Source of the DNA: Prolixibacteraceae bacterium UBA1413
GTDB taxonomy: Bacteria; Bacteroidota; Bacteroidia; Bacteroidales; Prolixibacteraceae
DNA: 64,000 nucleotides
Direction of reading: 5' to 3'
NCBI GenBank assembly: GCA_002304925.1
Contig: DBPT01000001.1
Coordinates: forward strand, 62,001-126,000
A model generated the notes under the pieces. It saw nothing but the letters and a program-made list of their open reading frames with translations, was not told where the DNA came from and did not search any database. Shown here one piece after another: positions 1 to 8,998 of this stretch (positions are counted from its first letter, which is position 1; every line of letters begins with the position of its first letter). Both the position numbers and the translations under genes were made by a program.

Positions 1-1
1 T

Positions 2-1948
2 ATTTCGGTGGATGCCGTACGTTTTGGCGGGGGAATGGGAAACGTGGCCCGTCGTCCGGGCGGAGCCGTGATTCCCAACCAGAAGTCGGCGACCGACGGA
101 AGCACTCCTTCAGGGGAGGTGGCCACCACGGATTCCAACTGGTTTTCCTGGAAGACCAGCGGAAAGTCAAGGTACCGGGAGGGCGCGCGTTACTACCTGC
201 AGTATGCGGGATTCCCCGATACCCTGGTATATAGCCTGAACGAAGGGAAAAACGACTACAACGACGACTACATGTCACGGGGCGAATGGGTCAACTACCT
301 GGTGGGAAGTCCGGCAGGTCCCACAAAAAACAGGAATGTGGAAGGGCTGGGGATTCCCGTGGATCTGGCCTTTGCCTTCCATACCGATGCGGGGATCACC
401 TCCGACGATTCGGTGATCGGAACCCTGGGGATTTACAGTACCTGGGCCGACGGGGGGGGTTTCCCCGACGGGAGTTCCCGGATGGCCAGCCGTGACTTGA
501 CCGACCTGATCCAGACCCAGCTTGTGGAGGACATCAGGACCCTGTATAATCCGGACTGGACTCGCCGGGCTTTGTGGGACCGGCAATACTCCGAAGCGTG
601 GCGTCCCAATGTGCCGGCAATGCTCCTGGAGTTGCTTTCGCATCAGAATCTTGCTGACATGCGTTTTGGCCTCGATCCCCGCTTCCGCTTTGACGTCAGC
701 CGGGCTATCTACAAGGGCATGCTCCGCTTCCAGTCGTTTCGCGAAGGGAGGCCCTGTGTGGTGCATCCCCTGCCGATATCCCACTTTGCCATCCTGAGGG
801 AGGGGGAGGAGATGGTAAAACTCTCCTGGAAACCCGTGGAGGATCCGCTGGAACCTTCCGCTATTCCCGGAGGGTATAAAGTATACCGCCGCTCCGGTAA
901 CCTGGGGTGGAACCAGGGTGTGGAGGTCTCCGGCACCTCCTGTTCGCTTCCCCTTACACCCCGGGATGCTCCCTCCGATTTCAGAATCACCGCACTGAAC
1001 AGCGGGGGAGAAAGCTTTCCTGGTGAGGTCCTCTCAGCCGGATTCGTGGAAAACGCCAAAGGAACCGTATTAATCATTAATGCTTTTGACAGGGTGAGCG
1101 CCCCTGCCATTTTCGATACTCCTGAAAAAGCGGGTGTCGAGTGGTGGCACGACCGTGGCGTTCCCTGGATCGCCGAAACCATTGCTGCCGGCGACCAGTA
1201 TGATTTCAACCGGAAAAATCCGTGGACCGATGACGACAATCCCGGCTGGGGAAGCAGTTCAAACGAGATGGAAGATCTATGCATTCCCGGGAATAGTTTT
1301 GACTTCTCCCGGATCCACGGAAGAGCATTCAACAAAGCCGGGTACAACTTCGTGTCGGTAAGCGATGAGGTTTTTTCAGACGACAATTTTGATGTCTCGG
1401 GATACGCAGCAATCGATATTCTGCTGGGAGAGGAAAAATCCACACCTTCGCTGAAAGATCCGTCAAAAAAGGATTTTTCCATATATACCCCCGGATTGAT
1501 GCGCAAGATCAGCCAAGTGGCCGCCGGCGGCGGAAACCTTCTGATCACGGGAGCCTATCCCGGGACCGAACTGATGGAAACAGGAGATACCACAGCTCTT
1601 CAATTTGCGGCACGGGTGCTTCATTTTAAACCCCGCACAGGCCATGCCTCACGGAGAGGCGATTTCTATTCTGCCGATTACGGTAAACCGTGGTTCGCCC
1701 TGAAGGGACGATTCAACACCGGTTACTCCCCTGAGATCTATGGCGTGGAATCGCCCGACGGCATTGAACCTGCAGGAGGGGATGCCTTTACAGCATTCCG
1801 GTACGCAGACACCCACATCAGTGCCGGAGTAGCCTGGAAAGGCCCTTACCGAACCCTGGTGCTGGGATTTCCCCTCGAAACCATCCAGGATGAGGAAATA
1901 CGTGTACAGCTGGTGAAACAAGTGATGGACTTTTTTGAAGCAAAATGA
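2..1948 (+). CDS. Secreted N-acetylmuramoyl-L-alanine amidase-like protein with Fn3 domain (5' end cut off)
   Basis: The reading frame is open to the left edge, so the N-terminus, including any signal peptide and the first zinc ligands, lies outside the window. Counted from the GTG at position 8, FAFHTDAG (about residues 123-130) matches the third Amidase_3 motif, usually SxHxNA. MLLELLSHQN (about 206-215) matches the later LxELxFxSN motif that carries the catalytic Glu. A fibronectin type III-like stretch follows (about 270-345), then a C-terminal alpha/beta domain beginning GTVLIINAFDR. Relatives in Bacteroidota are often labelled xanthan lyase or golvesin C-terminal-like protein, but the motifs favour peptide-stem cleavage of peptidoglycan. 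The stop overlaps the next start as ATGA, so the two genes are translationally coupled. The amidase fold is fairly sure; the true substrate is unproven. Confidence 0.75.
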   Translation: MSVDAVRFGGGMGNVARRPGGAVIPNQKSATDGSTPSGEVATTDSNWFSWKTSGKSRYREGARYYLQYAGFPDTLVYSLNEGKNDYNDDYMSRGEWVNYLVGSPAGPTKNRNVEGLGIPVDLAFAFHTDAGITSDDSVIGTLGIYSTWADGGGFPDGSSRMASRDLTDLIQTQLVEDIRTLYNPDWTRRALWDRQYSEAWRPNVPAMLLELLSHQNLADMRFGLDPRFRFDVSRAIYKGMLRFQSFREGRPCVVHPLPISHFAILREGEEMVKLSWKPVEDPLEPSAIPGGYKVYRRSGNLGWNQGVEVSGTSCSLPLTPRDAPSDFRITALNSGGESFPGEVLSAGFVENAKGTVLIINAFDRVSAPAIFDTPEKAGVEWWHDRGVPWIAETIAAGDQYDFNRKNPWTDDDNPGWGSSSNEMEDLCIPGNSFDFSRIHGRAFNKAGYNFVSVSDEVFSDDNFDVSGYAAIDILLGEEKSTPSLKDPSKKDFSIYTPGLMRKISQVAAGGGNLLITGAYPGTELMETGDTTALQFAARVLHFKPRTGHASRRGDFYSADYGKPWFALKGRFNTGYSPEIYGVESPDGIEPAGGDAFTAFRYADTHISAGVAWKGPYRTLVLGFPLETIQDEEIRVQLVKQVMDFFEAK

Positions 1949-2727
1949 ATACCTTTTTGAAATTTGCTTTTCTGTGCTTCCTCCTGTTTGGGCGGCCCAC
2001 CCTGCTATGCTTTGGCCAGCTTGGTTCGCCTTGTTCCAACACCATAAAGGATAGCGAAGGGGCGATCATCCGAACCGATACCACACTGAAAACGGTCAGC
2101 CTGATCTTTTCTGCCGATGAATTCGGGGAAGGGGCAGAGAAAATTCTGGATGTTCTTCAGGAACACCGGGTACCGGCTTCCTTTTTCCTTACCGGCAATT
2201 TTCTCCGGAATCCCCGGTACCGGGAGATGATTGCCCGGATGCGGCGGGAGAGCCACTTTCTGGGGCCCCATTCCGACAGGCATCTGCTGTATAATGCCTG
2301 GGAAATGCGCGACTCCCTGCTGGTTGGCCGAAGACTCTTCCGCAAAGACCTGCGGGATAATCTGAAGGAACTGAAGCGGGCAGGAATCCCCCGACGGAAT
2401 ATCTCCTGTTTCCTTCCTCCGTACGAATGGTATAATTCCACGATCTGCCTATGGTCGGAGAAAATGGGCCTTCGGGTCATTAATTTCACCCCCGGCACCG
2501 GCACCAATGCCGACTATACGACGCCTGACATGGCCTCTTATAAAAGTTCGGAGCAGTTGATGGAAAGACTTTTGCGCTTTGAAGAAACTCATTCTGCGGG
2601 ATTGCGGGGGGCTATCCTTTTGATCCACCTGGGTACCCATCCCGACCGGACCGATAAATTCTACAACCGGCTGGGTGACCTCATTCAGGAATTAAAGGCC
2701 AGGGGGTACCGGATGGTGCGGTTCTGA
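1945..2727 (+). CDS. Secreted polysaccharide deacetylase (NodB/CE4 family)
   Basis: This 260-residue protein has a hydrophobic signal peptide (residues 1 to about 24). CE4 motifs are visible in order: SADEFGEGA replaces the usual TFDDG motif 1 and keeps one acidic residue; HSDRH matches the metal-binding HSxxH motif 2; FLPPYEWYN matches the RxPY motif 3; and LLIHLGTHP matches the C-terminal LxxH motif 5. CE4 enzymes remove acetyl groups from N-acetylated sugars such as chitin or peptidoglycan, but some Bacteroidota members act on other acetylated glycans. The ATGA overlap with the upstream amidase suggests a joint role on peptidoglycan. The altered motif 1 (SADE) makes catalytic activity likely rather than certain. 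Confidence 0.85.
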   Translation: MNTFLKFAFLCFLLFGRPTLLCFGQLGSPCSNTIKDSEGAIIRTDTTLKTVSLIFSADEFGEGAEKILDVLQEHRVPASFFLTGNFLRNPRYREMIARMRRESHFLGPHSDRHLLYNAWEMRDSLLVGRRLFRKDLRDNLKELKRAGIPRRNISCFLPPYEWYNSTICLWSEKMGLRVINFTPGTGTNADYTTPDMASYKSSEQLMERLLRFEETHSAGLRGAILLIHLGTHPDRTDKFYNRLGDLIQELKARGYRMVRF

Positions 2728-2761
2728 GGAGAGCTCAAACACCTAAAACAGGGCGCATCCC

Positions 2762-2821
2762 TTACTTGCACAGCATGTACTGCTTCACCTTTTCCCGGAA
2801 AGCAGGGATTCTCTCCTCGTC
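2762..2821 (-). pseudogene. 3' remnant of a second namZ-like (DUF1343) gene
   Basis: Read on the minus strand, this stretch encodes a tail ERIPAFREKVKQYMLCK followed by TAA. It is nearly the same as the C-terminus of the intact DUF1343 protein at 4705-5952, which reads QEIPAFREKVKRYMLYK and stop. The match also holds at the DNA level (cttttcccggaaagcagggatt occurs in both copies). Nothing upstream resembles the rest of the family: the space is occupied by the pectate lyase gene, whose stop lies about 50 bases away. I read it as the 3' scrap of a duplicated namZ that was replaced or deleted when the pectate lyase gene arrived. It is too short to be functional. Confidence 0.8.
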
Positions 2822-2873
2822 AGCCGGAAGATGTTCATGAATGATGTGACCGACAGCCTCAACCTCAATGTGA

Positions 2874-4382
2874 TCAGGGCAGGAATAATTTCAACGCCTC
2901 CCTCCTTGAAGAAGTGGCGAGGGTCAGAACATATATTCCTGAAGGAATGCTTCTCCGGTCTATTCTGGCATGTACACGCGCGGCACCGGAAGTGCGGATC
3001 TGTGATTGCCAGACCTGAGCCCCCTGAATCGTGACCAGGGATGCGTATATCAAGTCTGCCTGGCCGGGATTAAAACTGAAATCCGCGTATGATCTTTCTG
3101 CTTTCAGGAGTTTTATATCATAAACATTCTGGTGGTTTGCCAGTGGAATTCTTGCATGGGTGGTGGCATCCCATTCAAAGCATCCCAGGTCTGGTTTAAG
3201 CCCGTAGAAAGGCAGTCCGACGTCCACGCCGGCATCAATCAGGTCACTTCCGGAAGAAAGCTTCAGAAAAGATAAATCAGGCAGGCTTCCGTCGGCCTTT
3301 CTGGGTCCCGACACCCCGGTGGTGTCAAGGCTTACAAAATCATTCCATGTGACCGTAAAACCGCCATTCCAACTGTTGACTTCCTGGATGACAAAGCTCC
3401 CCAGGTTGATTTTGTTCCCCTGGGCTGCCAAGCTGTTTTTTACCACCGCCTTTTCTCCAGCAGGAAGAGCGGAAGGGATGCTGAAATCGTTGCCCTTGTT
3501 GCGGAAGGCCGTGCCGTTGTAAATGGTCATGGATCCCTTGTTGTTATTCTGGTCGAATCCTTTCGATTTGTTGTCAAAAGCAAGGCAGTTTTTTAGAACA
3601 ACATGGTGGCGGAGGGTTTTATCATCGCTGCCACCCATTTTGAATCCATTCCCATTGGCCTTTGGTCCGGGGTCGCTTCCATCCTTCAGGTAGCCGTTCC
3701 CCCAGGTCCAGCAGTTTTCCAGGATGGTGGAGGCATTGTTGCCGTTCCGCAGGTATCCGTCCCATCCGTCATCGCAATTCTGCCAGGCCCTGCACCCATA
3801 GAAATAGTTGTTGATGCCCACATCCATTTTGGGGGCAAACCCATCGGCGTCGGCGTAGTCGGTAGGGTCGGCGTTATACCAGGAATCGCAGTTGATGATC
3901 TGGTTGTCGTGGGCACCCGCACCTAGTTGCAATCCGGTGTCTTTATTTTCTGAAAAGCGGCAGTTTTCAATGAGGTTATATGCTCCTCCCGAAATGATCA
4001 TGCCATTGTCACCCGCTTTTGTGATAAAGAGGCCCCTGATGACCCAATGGCTGCCAGTCAGACTGATCCCCCTTTTCCCGGTTGCCGTTCCTGAAAAATC
4101 AAACAGGGGTGATTCCCCCGGCCATGCCAGGAAATGGATTTTTTTCTCCGACGTTCCACTTTGTTTCAGATAGAGTGTTGAAGAAATGGAATAAGTCCCC
4201 CCGCGGACCAGGATGGTGTCACCGGCGACGGCTTTGGCAACGGCCTTGTCGGGCATCCGCAAGGGCGAATCAAGTGACGTGCCGTTGTTGGTATCCAATC
4301 CGGATGGCGAAAGGTAATAAACGGTTCCCGCGACGGTTTTGAACAACGCCAGGACAAGCAAAAACAGAAGGGATCTTTTCAT
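2874..4382 (-). CDS. Secreted pectate lyase, PL9-like right-handed beta-helix, with T9SS tail
   Basis: This 502-residue protein has a signal peptide (MKRSLLFLLVLALFKTVAG). The next ~370 residues are beta-helix rungs rich in N, D and G. Hallmarks of polysaccharide lyase family 9 are visible: DADGFAPKMDVG, then CRAWQNCDDGWDGY with clustered calcium-binding Asp residues, then NGNGFKMGG, where the Lys corresponds to the proposed catalytic base of Pel9A. The last ~80 residues end SGIYVLTLATSSRREALKLF, a typical T9SS type A sorting signal. The enzyme should cleave polygalacturonate by beta-elimination outside the cell. It stands apart from the peptidoglycan genes around it and sits next to a DUF1343 remnant, which suggests insertion at this spot. 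Confidence 0.88.
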   Translation of the reverse strand: MKRSLLFLLVLALFKTVAGTVYYLSPSGLDTNNGTSLDSPLRMPDKAVAKAVAGDTILVRGGTYSISSTLYLKQSGTSEKKIHFLAWPGESPLFDFSGTATGKRGISLTGSHWVIRGLFITKAGDNGMIISGGAYNLIENCRFSENKDTGLQLGAGAHDNQIINCDSWYNADPTDYADADGFAPKMDVGINNYFYGCRAWQNCDDGWDGYLRNGNNASTILENCWTWGNGYLKDGSDPGPKANGNGFKMGGSDDKTLRHHVVLKNCLAFDNKSKGFDQNNNKGSMTIYNGTAFRNKGNDFSIPSALPAGEKAVVKNSLAAQGNKINLGSFVIQEVNSWNGGFTVTWNDFVSLDTTGVSGPRKADGSLPDLSFLKLSSGSDLIDAGVDVGLPFYGLKPDLGCFEWDATTHARIPLANHQNVYDIKLLKAERSYADFSFNPGQADLIYASLVTIQGAQVWQSQIRTSGAARVHARIDRRSIPSGIYVLTLATSSRREALKLFLP

Positions 4383-4704
4383 TTTTTTGAACTGCGGTGC
4401 GAAGTTAAGATATTTTTCTACTTAGTTAAACCTGTCCGACCGTGCACCACCGCTGACCGCGTGTCGCCAGGGTTGTACCGCTGGTTATTATATTAAATCC
4501 TTCGGGTTGTCCCTCTGATAGATATGGGTTCTTTTTCACAACGTCATCCTTCTTCAGATACCCTAACTTTAGGGTAGGAGAAAACCGCAGCCTTTTTCGG
4601 ACACCGGCTTCGTCGGACGGAGGCAACTTTGTCGACCCAAGTCCGAAACTTCATTGGCCACCGAAGGTTTACCAAGGTGGTTGGCGGAGGAAACAACCTC
4701 AGCC
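4383..4704. other. Intergenic stretch with palindromes, no gene recognised
   Basis: These 322 bases lie between two minus-strand genes. I see no convincing gene; a short minus-strand frame at 4426-4626 has no recognisable features. The stretch is fairly GC-rich and holds an exact inverted repeat at 4559-4576. Near 4437-4485 there is a run of short self-complementary words (accgctga, ccgcgtg, accgctggt). It may be a degenerate mobile or REP-like sequence. Confidence 0.4.
4559..4576. repeat. Perfect inverted repeat TACCCTAA-CT-TTAGGGTA
   Basis: Two exact 8-base arms are separated by two bases. As RNA the loop would be too tight for a good hairpin, so an operator or a recombination or termination remnant is as likely as a structural role. 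It lies about 130 bases downstream of namZ in the transcribed direction. Confidence 0.5.
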
Positions 4705-5952
4705 TTATTTGTATAGCATATATCGCTTCACCTTTTCCCGGAAAGCAGGGATTTCCTGCATCCAGAGGGTTTCGATGTCTGCTACCTGGAAATTTTGTGT
4801 AAAAGTTTTGCGAATGATATCGGAACCGCATACCTTGTCGAACATGCCCAGCCGGGAAGGATTGCACATGTCGAAGAGGTTTTTGTCAGGATACAGTTTG
4901 TAGCACTCCTGTATAACATAAAACTGTACAAGGGAGAGATTGGCTTTTTCAAAATCGGTGATGTGGAGCTGTACGCCGTGGAGGATGGTTCCCTTGCCTG
5001 TGCTATAATAGGGGGTGAAGTGGACAGGCCGGAATGAGACGCCGGGGAGGGTAAGGCCGTTGAGGGCAGCGGTCAGTTTTTCGGCTTCGACCCATTCGGC
5101 GGCAAAGAGCTGAAAGGGGAGGGTATAGCCAACTCCGATGCTCATGACATAGAGCTCTCCCAAAATTCCCGAAACCGGGTAGAACCATGGTGAAAATTCA
5201 TGGGGAATATGGGGGGAAGTAAGCACCCAGGGAAGCCCGGTTTTGTTAAAGGTCATTTTTCGTTTCCACCCCTTCATGGCCACCACGGCAAGATCGCACA
5301 CCACACCTTCGGAGAGAAGTCCTTCGCTGTTCAGGTAAAGTGCCAGCTCTCCCACGGTGAGCCCGTGCACATAGGGAATGGGAAACTGGCTGACGAAGGA
5401 AACGAATTCAGGCTGGGTGAGCAACCCTTCCATTTTGATGCCTCCCAGGGGGTTGGGCCTGTCAAGCACCACAAACTGTATGTTGTTCTCGGCAGCCGCT
5501 TCCATGGCCAGTCCGAGTGTGCTGATATAGGTGTAGGAACGGGAGCCGATGTCCTGAATGTCATAGACCAGCACATCGATCCCCTGTAACATCTCCCGGG
5601 TGGGTTTTCGTGTTTTTCCGTAGATGCTGTATACCGGGAGCCCGGTGTGCGGATCAGTGTAGTTTTCTACATAATCGCCTGCTCCGTAATCACCGCGCAC
5701 CCCATGTTCCGGACCAAAAAGGGCCATGAGTTCAAAATCGGGGCAGTTGTGGAAAATATCAACCGTCGACTGAAGGTTGCGGTCAATACCGGTAGGATTG
5801 GTGATCAAACCGACTTTCTTACCCTTCAGCAGGAAAAAATTGTTCTTTTGAAGGACTTCGAGCCCTGTTTTAACTTTCTGAGCATCAGCCTGGTGGATCT
5901 GACAACAAAATGCCAACAGCAAAAAGATGGGGACATGGTGAAAAGTTTTCAT
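4705..5952 (-). CDS. namZ: Exo-beta-N-acetylmuramidase NamZ family (DUF1343, GH171)
   Basis: This 415-residue protein has a signal peptide ending near QADAQ. Family landmarks are all present: KKVGLITNPTGIDR near the N-terminus, FGPEHGVRGDYGAG, GLPVYSIYGKTRKPT, VLVYDIQDIGSRSYTY and VLDRPNPLGG. DUF1343 proteins, founded on Bacillus subtilis NamZ (YbbC), release terminal MurNAc from peptidoglycan fragments. Length is normal for the family (about 400). The gene is divergent from the transglutaminase-like lipoprotein gene and shares a ~100-base upstream region with it. With the NlpC/P60 peptidase and dipeptide epimerase nearby, it suggests degradation and uptake of muropeptides. A 3' duplicate remnant lies at 2762-2821. 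The function is well supported by family; secretion is clear. Confidence 0.9.
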   Translation of the reverse strand: MKTFHHVPIFLLLAFCCQIHQADAQKVKTGLEVLQKNNFFLLKGKKVGLITNPTGIDRNLQSTVDIFHNCPDFELMALFGPEHGVRGDYGAGDYVENYTDPHTGLPVYSIYGKTRKPTREMLQGIDVLVYDIQDIGSRSYTYISTLGLAMEAAAENNIQFVVLDRPNPLGGIKMEGLLTQPEFVSFVSQFPIPYVHGLTVGELALYLNSEGLLSEGVVCDLAVVAMKGWKRKMTFNKTGLPWVLTSPHIPHEFSPWFYPVSGILGELYVMSIGVGYTLPFQLFAAEWVEAEKLTAALNGLTLPGVSFRPVHFTPYYSTGKGTILHGVQLHITDFEKANLSLVQFYVIQECYKLYPDKNLFDMCNPSRLGMFDKVCGSDIIRKTFTQNFQVADIETLWMQEIPAFREKVKRYMLYK

Positions 5953-6060
5953 TGATTTTTCTGGTTTTTATGGATAGAATCAGCGTAATTTTGGATAAAT
6001 CTACTGATTTTATTAATGCGACGGAAGAGGAGTTCTGTAGCAAACCATAAAAATAAATTT

Positions 6061-7512
6061 ATGAGAAGACTGATTGTAACCCTGTTTTGCTCTGTGGTGC
6101 TGTTGAGTGGCTGTGTGACACATCCGGACCGGGAGGCTGTAACCGAAAGAATTGAAAGTGAATTTGCCCGTGGAAATTTCAGCGAGGTAACCCATTTGGC
6201 CGATTCCTTAAGAGGTGTTTTTCGTGACGATACGTTGCTGATGACCTTGCTGGACTCCCTGCAGGATCAGTCCATGCGCATCCGTCATGATTTCTCTCTC
6301 TCTGAAACCGATGTTCAGGAGCAACTCCGCACCATTTTCAAAGAATTCCGACCTGAGGAACAACAGCAGTGGGAGAACCTCAATTGGTTGGAATACAGAA
6401 ATATAGATGGTGAAAAACGTTATTTCAGAAGGGCGGCCTCCAACCTGAAGCGGATATTGGATCATCAGACCCTGCTGAAGGACCCCGAGAAAATCCTGAC
6501 GCCTGATGATTTTGACCTCTTTAAAATGGATCATGCGGCAGCGGTAATCTGTTCGGCAGGTGATGCCCATTCGCCGTTAATCCCGGTGCCCATGAAGCTG
6601 AAATACACACTTTCGGTCAATGCAGATGCGATTCCCACAGGAGAAATTATCCGTTGCTGGATGCCCTGGCCACGGGAAGTCCACCCAAGGCAAAAGGAGG
6701 TCCGTCTGATCAGGACTTCCCCTGAAAAGCACTTCATTGCACCTGACACATTGATGCAACGTTCCCTTTACATGGAACAACCTGCGGTAGCTGGACAACC
6801 GACGCTTTTTGAAATGGAATTCAGTTTCACCCCGTCGGCACACTATTCTGACCCGCAGGTGCTGGTCGTTTCAACATGTGATAAGAATTCCGGCGTGTAC
6901 GCCGCTTATACCGGGGAACAAAAACCACACATCCTGTTTTCGGAGAAAATCAAAGAGCTCGCTGACCGGGTTGTTGGCAGTGAACAGGAACCCCTGAAAA
7001 TTGTTCAGGCGATTTTTAACTGGATTGATACCAACATCCCTTGGGCAGGCGCCCTTGAATACTCCACCATTCCCAACATCCCCGAATATGTGATTGATAA
7101 CCGCAGGGGAGATTGCGGCATGAAAACACTGCTGTTCATGACCCTCGCCCGGTACAGGGGTGTCCCCGTGAAATGGCAGAGCGGATGGATGCTCCACCCC
7201 GGGAAAGTCAACCTCCACGACTGGTGTGAAGTGTGGTTCGATCAGGTTGGATGGGTGCCCCTCGACATCTCTTTCGGAAGGCTGCCTTCAGATAATCCCG
7301 TTATCAGGGATTTTTATATGACGGGAATAGATTCCTGGCGCCTGATCGTGAACGACAACATCGGCGCACCTTTTGTCCCGGGGAAAAAATTCCCCCGGAG
7401 TGAACCCAACGATTTCCAGAGAGGTGAAGTGGAATGGAGCGGGGGAAATCTCTATTTCGACAAATGGGATTACCATATGGAGGTGGATTACCTGCCACCT
7501 CCCGGAAAATAG
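6061..7512 (+). CDS. Transglutaminase-like lipoprotein
   Basis: I start at 6061 because the protein then begins MRRLIVTLFCSVVLLSGC, a textbook lipoprotein signal with lipobox LSGC; the upstream in-frame ATG at 6016 would bury it. The 483-residue product has a helical N-terminal region and a C-terminal transglutaminase-like (papain-fold) domain. The expected triad is visible as Cys352 (RRGDCGMK), His386 (NLHDWCEVW) and Asp402 (VPLDISFG). Such domains in Bacteroidota may act as peptidases or amidases on peptides or peptidoglycan stems; the substrate here is unknown. A TAATTTTG -7-like box lies at 5986-5993 but has no good -33 partner. The neighbours NamZ and NlpC/P60 suggest cell-wall peptide processing. 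Confidence 0.85.
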   Translation: MRRLIVTLFCSVVLLSGCVTHPDREAVTERIESEFARGNFSEVTHLADSLRGVFRDDTLLMTLLDSLQDQSMRIRHDFSLSETDVQEQLRTIFKEFRPEEQQQWENLNWLEYRNIDGEKRYFRRAASNLKRILDHQTLLKDPEKILTPDDFDLFKMDHAAAVICSAGDAHSPLIPVPMKLKYTLSVNADAIPTGEIIRCWMPWPREVHPRQKEVRLIRTSPEKHFIAPDTLMQRSLYMEQPAVAGQPTLFEMEFSFTPSAHYSDPQVLVVSTCDKNSGVYAAYTGEQKPHILFSEKIKELADRVVGSEQEPLKIVQAIFNWIDTNIPWAGALEYSTIPNIPEYVIDNRRGDCGMKTLLFMTLARYRGVPVKWQSGWMLHPGKVNLHDWCEVWFDQVGWVPLDISFGRLPSDNPVIRDFYMTGIDSWRLIVNDNIGAPFVPGKKFPRSEPNDFQRGEVEWSGGNLYFDKWDYHMEVDYLPPPGK

Positions 7513-7643
7513 CGTGGAACACACTGTAACATTCTCCCTTTTTAAAGGCTTTTGTTACCTGAATACAGTAAACCTGTATGAATGTAATACCAGTTTATGT
7601 TTTTAAACATTTTCTTTATGATAAAAGGCATTTTCATCCTCCT

Positions 7644-7651
7644 TATCTTTG
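7644..7651 (+). promoter_or_regulatory. Bacteroidota -7 box TATCTTTG upstream of the NlpC/P60 gene
   Basis: TATCTTTG fits the TAnnTTTG consensus exactly. No clean TTG lies 19-21 bases upstream, so strength is uncertain. It would give a leader of roughly 130 bases before the start at 7790. The rest of the 7513-7789 spacer shows nothing I can name. Confidence 0.5.
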
Positions 7652-7789
7652 CTTAGAGAAATTGTTCAGAGATTAAAACCAGGCCTTGAAATGCCACCCC
7701 GGTTCAGCATTACCATTCGTTGGCAGTGTCAGGTTTGTGATTACCGGTATTTCAGGTTTTGGATTCTGACAACGCTATGAAACAAACCT

Positions 7790-8956
7790 ATGAATCGGAA
7801 TCTTTTGCTGCTTTTTGCTTCCCTTTTGATCTTTCCCGGATGTTATGACCGCAGGTATACTCGGTTGCAGGAAAAAACGGAAATGCTGTGCAGGGAATTG
7901 GTCCCCGATGCACGTACCGGTCTGTGCAAAGTCACCCTTGAAAAGGTGAGCGGGAAAAAAGTAGTGGTGAAGGGCGAATTGCTTTCGCAGGAGAACAGGG
8001 AAAAGCTCCTTCTTTTGGTCAGTGAATCAGGTTTTGAGGCCTTGGACAGCCTTATAATTCTCCCCGATTCCGCGTTGCAGGGAAAGGTCCGGGGATTGGT
8101 TACGGTGAGCGTTGCGAACCTCCGGGCAAAGCCTGACCATGGGGCGGAATTGGTTTCACAGGCAACCATGGGTACACCGGTGATGATATTGAAGAAACAC
8201 CTTGACTGGTATTTCATTCAGACGCCCGACCACTATTTGTCGTGGACCAATAGTTCCTCCCTGGTTAAGATTACAGATGAAGAACTGAATGCGTGGAACC
8301 GTTCCGACAGGATGATTTTTACCGGACAATACGGGGTCATTTTCAGCGATGATTCCGGTGCCCGGCGAATCAGCGATCTGGTTGCCGGATGTATTGTCAA
8401 AGGGAAGCGCGGGAAAGACAAATCGGTGCAGGTGGAATTACCCGATGGCAGGAGGGGCGTATCCGGGGCGGCATATTTCACGGATTTCACAACCTGGGCC
8501 GGGAATGCAACCCCCCTGCCAGATAATTTGATCAGGACAGCCCAGGAGTTTACAGGCATCCCTTACCTGTGGGGCGGTACTTCCTCGAAAGCGATCGACT
8601 GCAGTGGTTTTACCAAAACGGTGTGGTTCCTGAACGGTATCATCCTGGAAAGGGATGCTTCGCAGCAGTTTAAATACGGCGAAGTGATCGATGCTGGTCC
8701 GGAACAGGAAAACCTGAAACCCGGCGATCTGCTTTTCTTCGGAAGAAAGGAGCCCCTGCGCATCGTGCATGTGGGCATTTATTCCGGTAACCGGGAGGTC
8801 ATACATTCCTCCGGGCAGGTGTGGGTCAACAGCATGGACAGCACATGCACCCATTTCAGCCGTTATCTCTTTTCTACGTATGTGGGTTCCAGGCGGATGA
8901 CCGGACTGTCATCCCGATTCGGCTATATGAAAGTAAAAGATCATCCATGGTATTGA
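7790..8956 (+). CDS. NlpC/P60 lipoprotein, YkfC-like gamma-D-Glu-diamino acid endopeptidase
   Basis: This 388-residue lipoprotein (signal MNRNLLLLFASLLIFPGC, lipobox FPGC) has SH3-like segments (about residues 100-160 and 175-225) before a C-terminal NlpC/P60 domain. The catalytic Cys271 lies in KAIDCSGFTKT and His327 in IVHVGIYSG; the preceding YLWGGTSSK is typical. The architecture matches Bacteroides YkfC-type enzymes, which cut the gamma-D-Glu-diaminopimelate bond in free muropeptides bearing an N-terminal L-Ala and release L-Ala-D-Glu. The dipeptide epimerase that handles this product is the next gene, 42 bases downstream on the same strand. Family assignment is firm; substrate specificity is inferred from order and architecture. 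Confidence 0.92.
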   Translation: MNRNLLLLFASLLIFPGCYDRRYTRLQEKTEMLCRELVPDARTGLCKVTLEKVSGKKVVVKGELLSQENREKLLLLVSESGFEALDSLIILPDSALQGKVRGLVTVSVANLRAKPDHGAELVSQATMGTPVMILKKHLDWYFIQTPDHYLSWTNSSSLVKITDEELNAWNRSDRMIFTGQYGVIFSDDSGARRISDLVAGCIVKGKRGKDKSVQVELPDGRRGVSGAAYFTDFTTWAGNATPLPDNLIRTAQEFTGIPYLWGGTSSKAIDCSGFTKTVWFLNGIILERDASQQFKYGEVIDAGPEQENLKPGDLLFFGRKEPLRIVHVGIYSGNREVIHSSGQVWVNSMDSTCTHFSRYLFSTYVGSRRMTGLSSRFGYMKVKDHPWY

Positions 8957-8998
8957 CGAAATAATTTTTTAATCTGAAAATTTGAAGATCTCAGGACA

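Noticed and set aside
275..1548. Long minus-strand frames across the first amidase gene, and similar antisense frames elsewhere
   Set aside because: They lie fully inside well-supported genes, have no family features, and are expected by chance in GC-richer sequence.
4426..4626. 66-codon minus-strand frame in the spacer after namZ
   Set aside because: No recognisable motif, signal or ribosome site; kept only as part of the spacer description.
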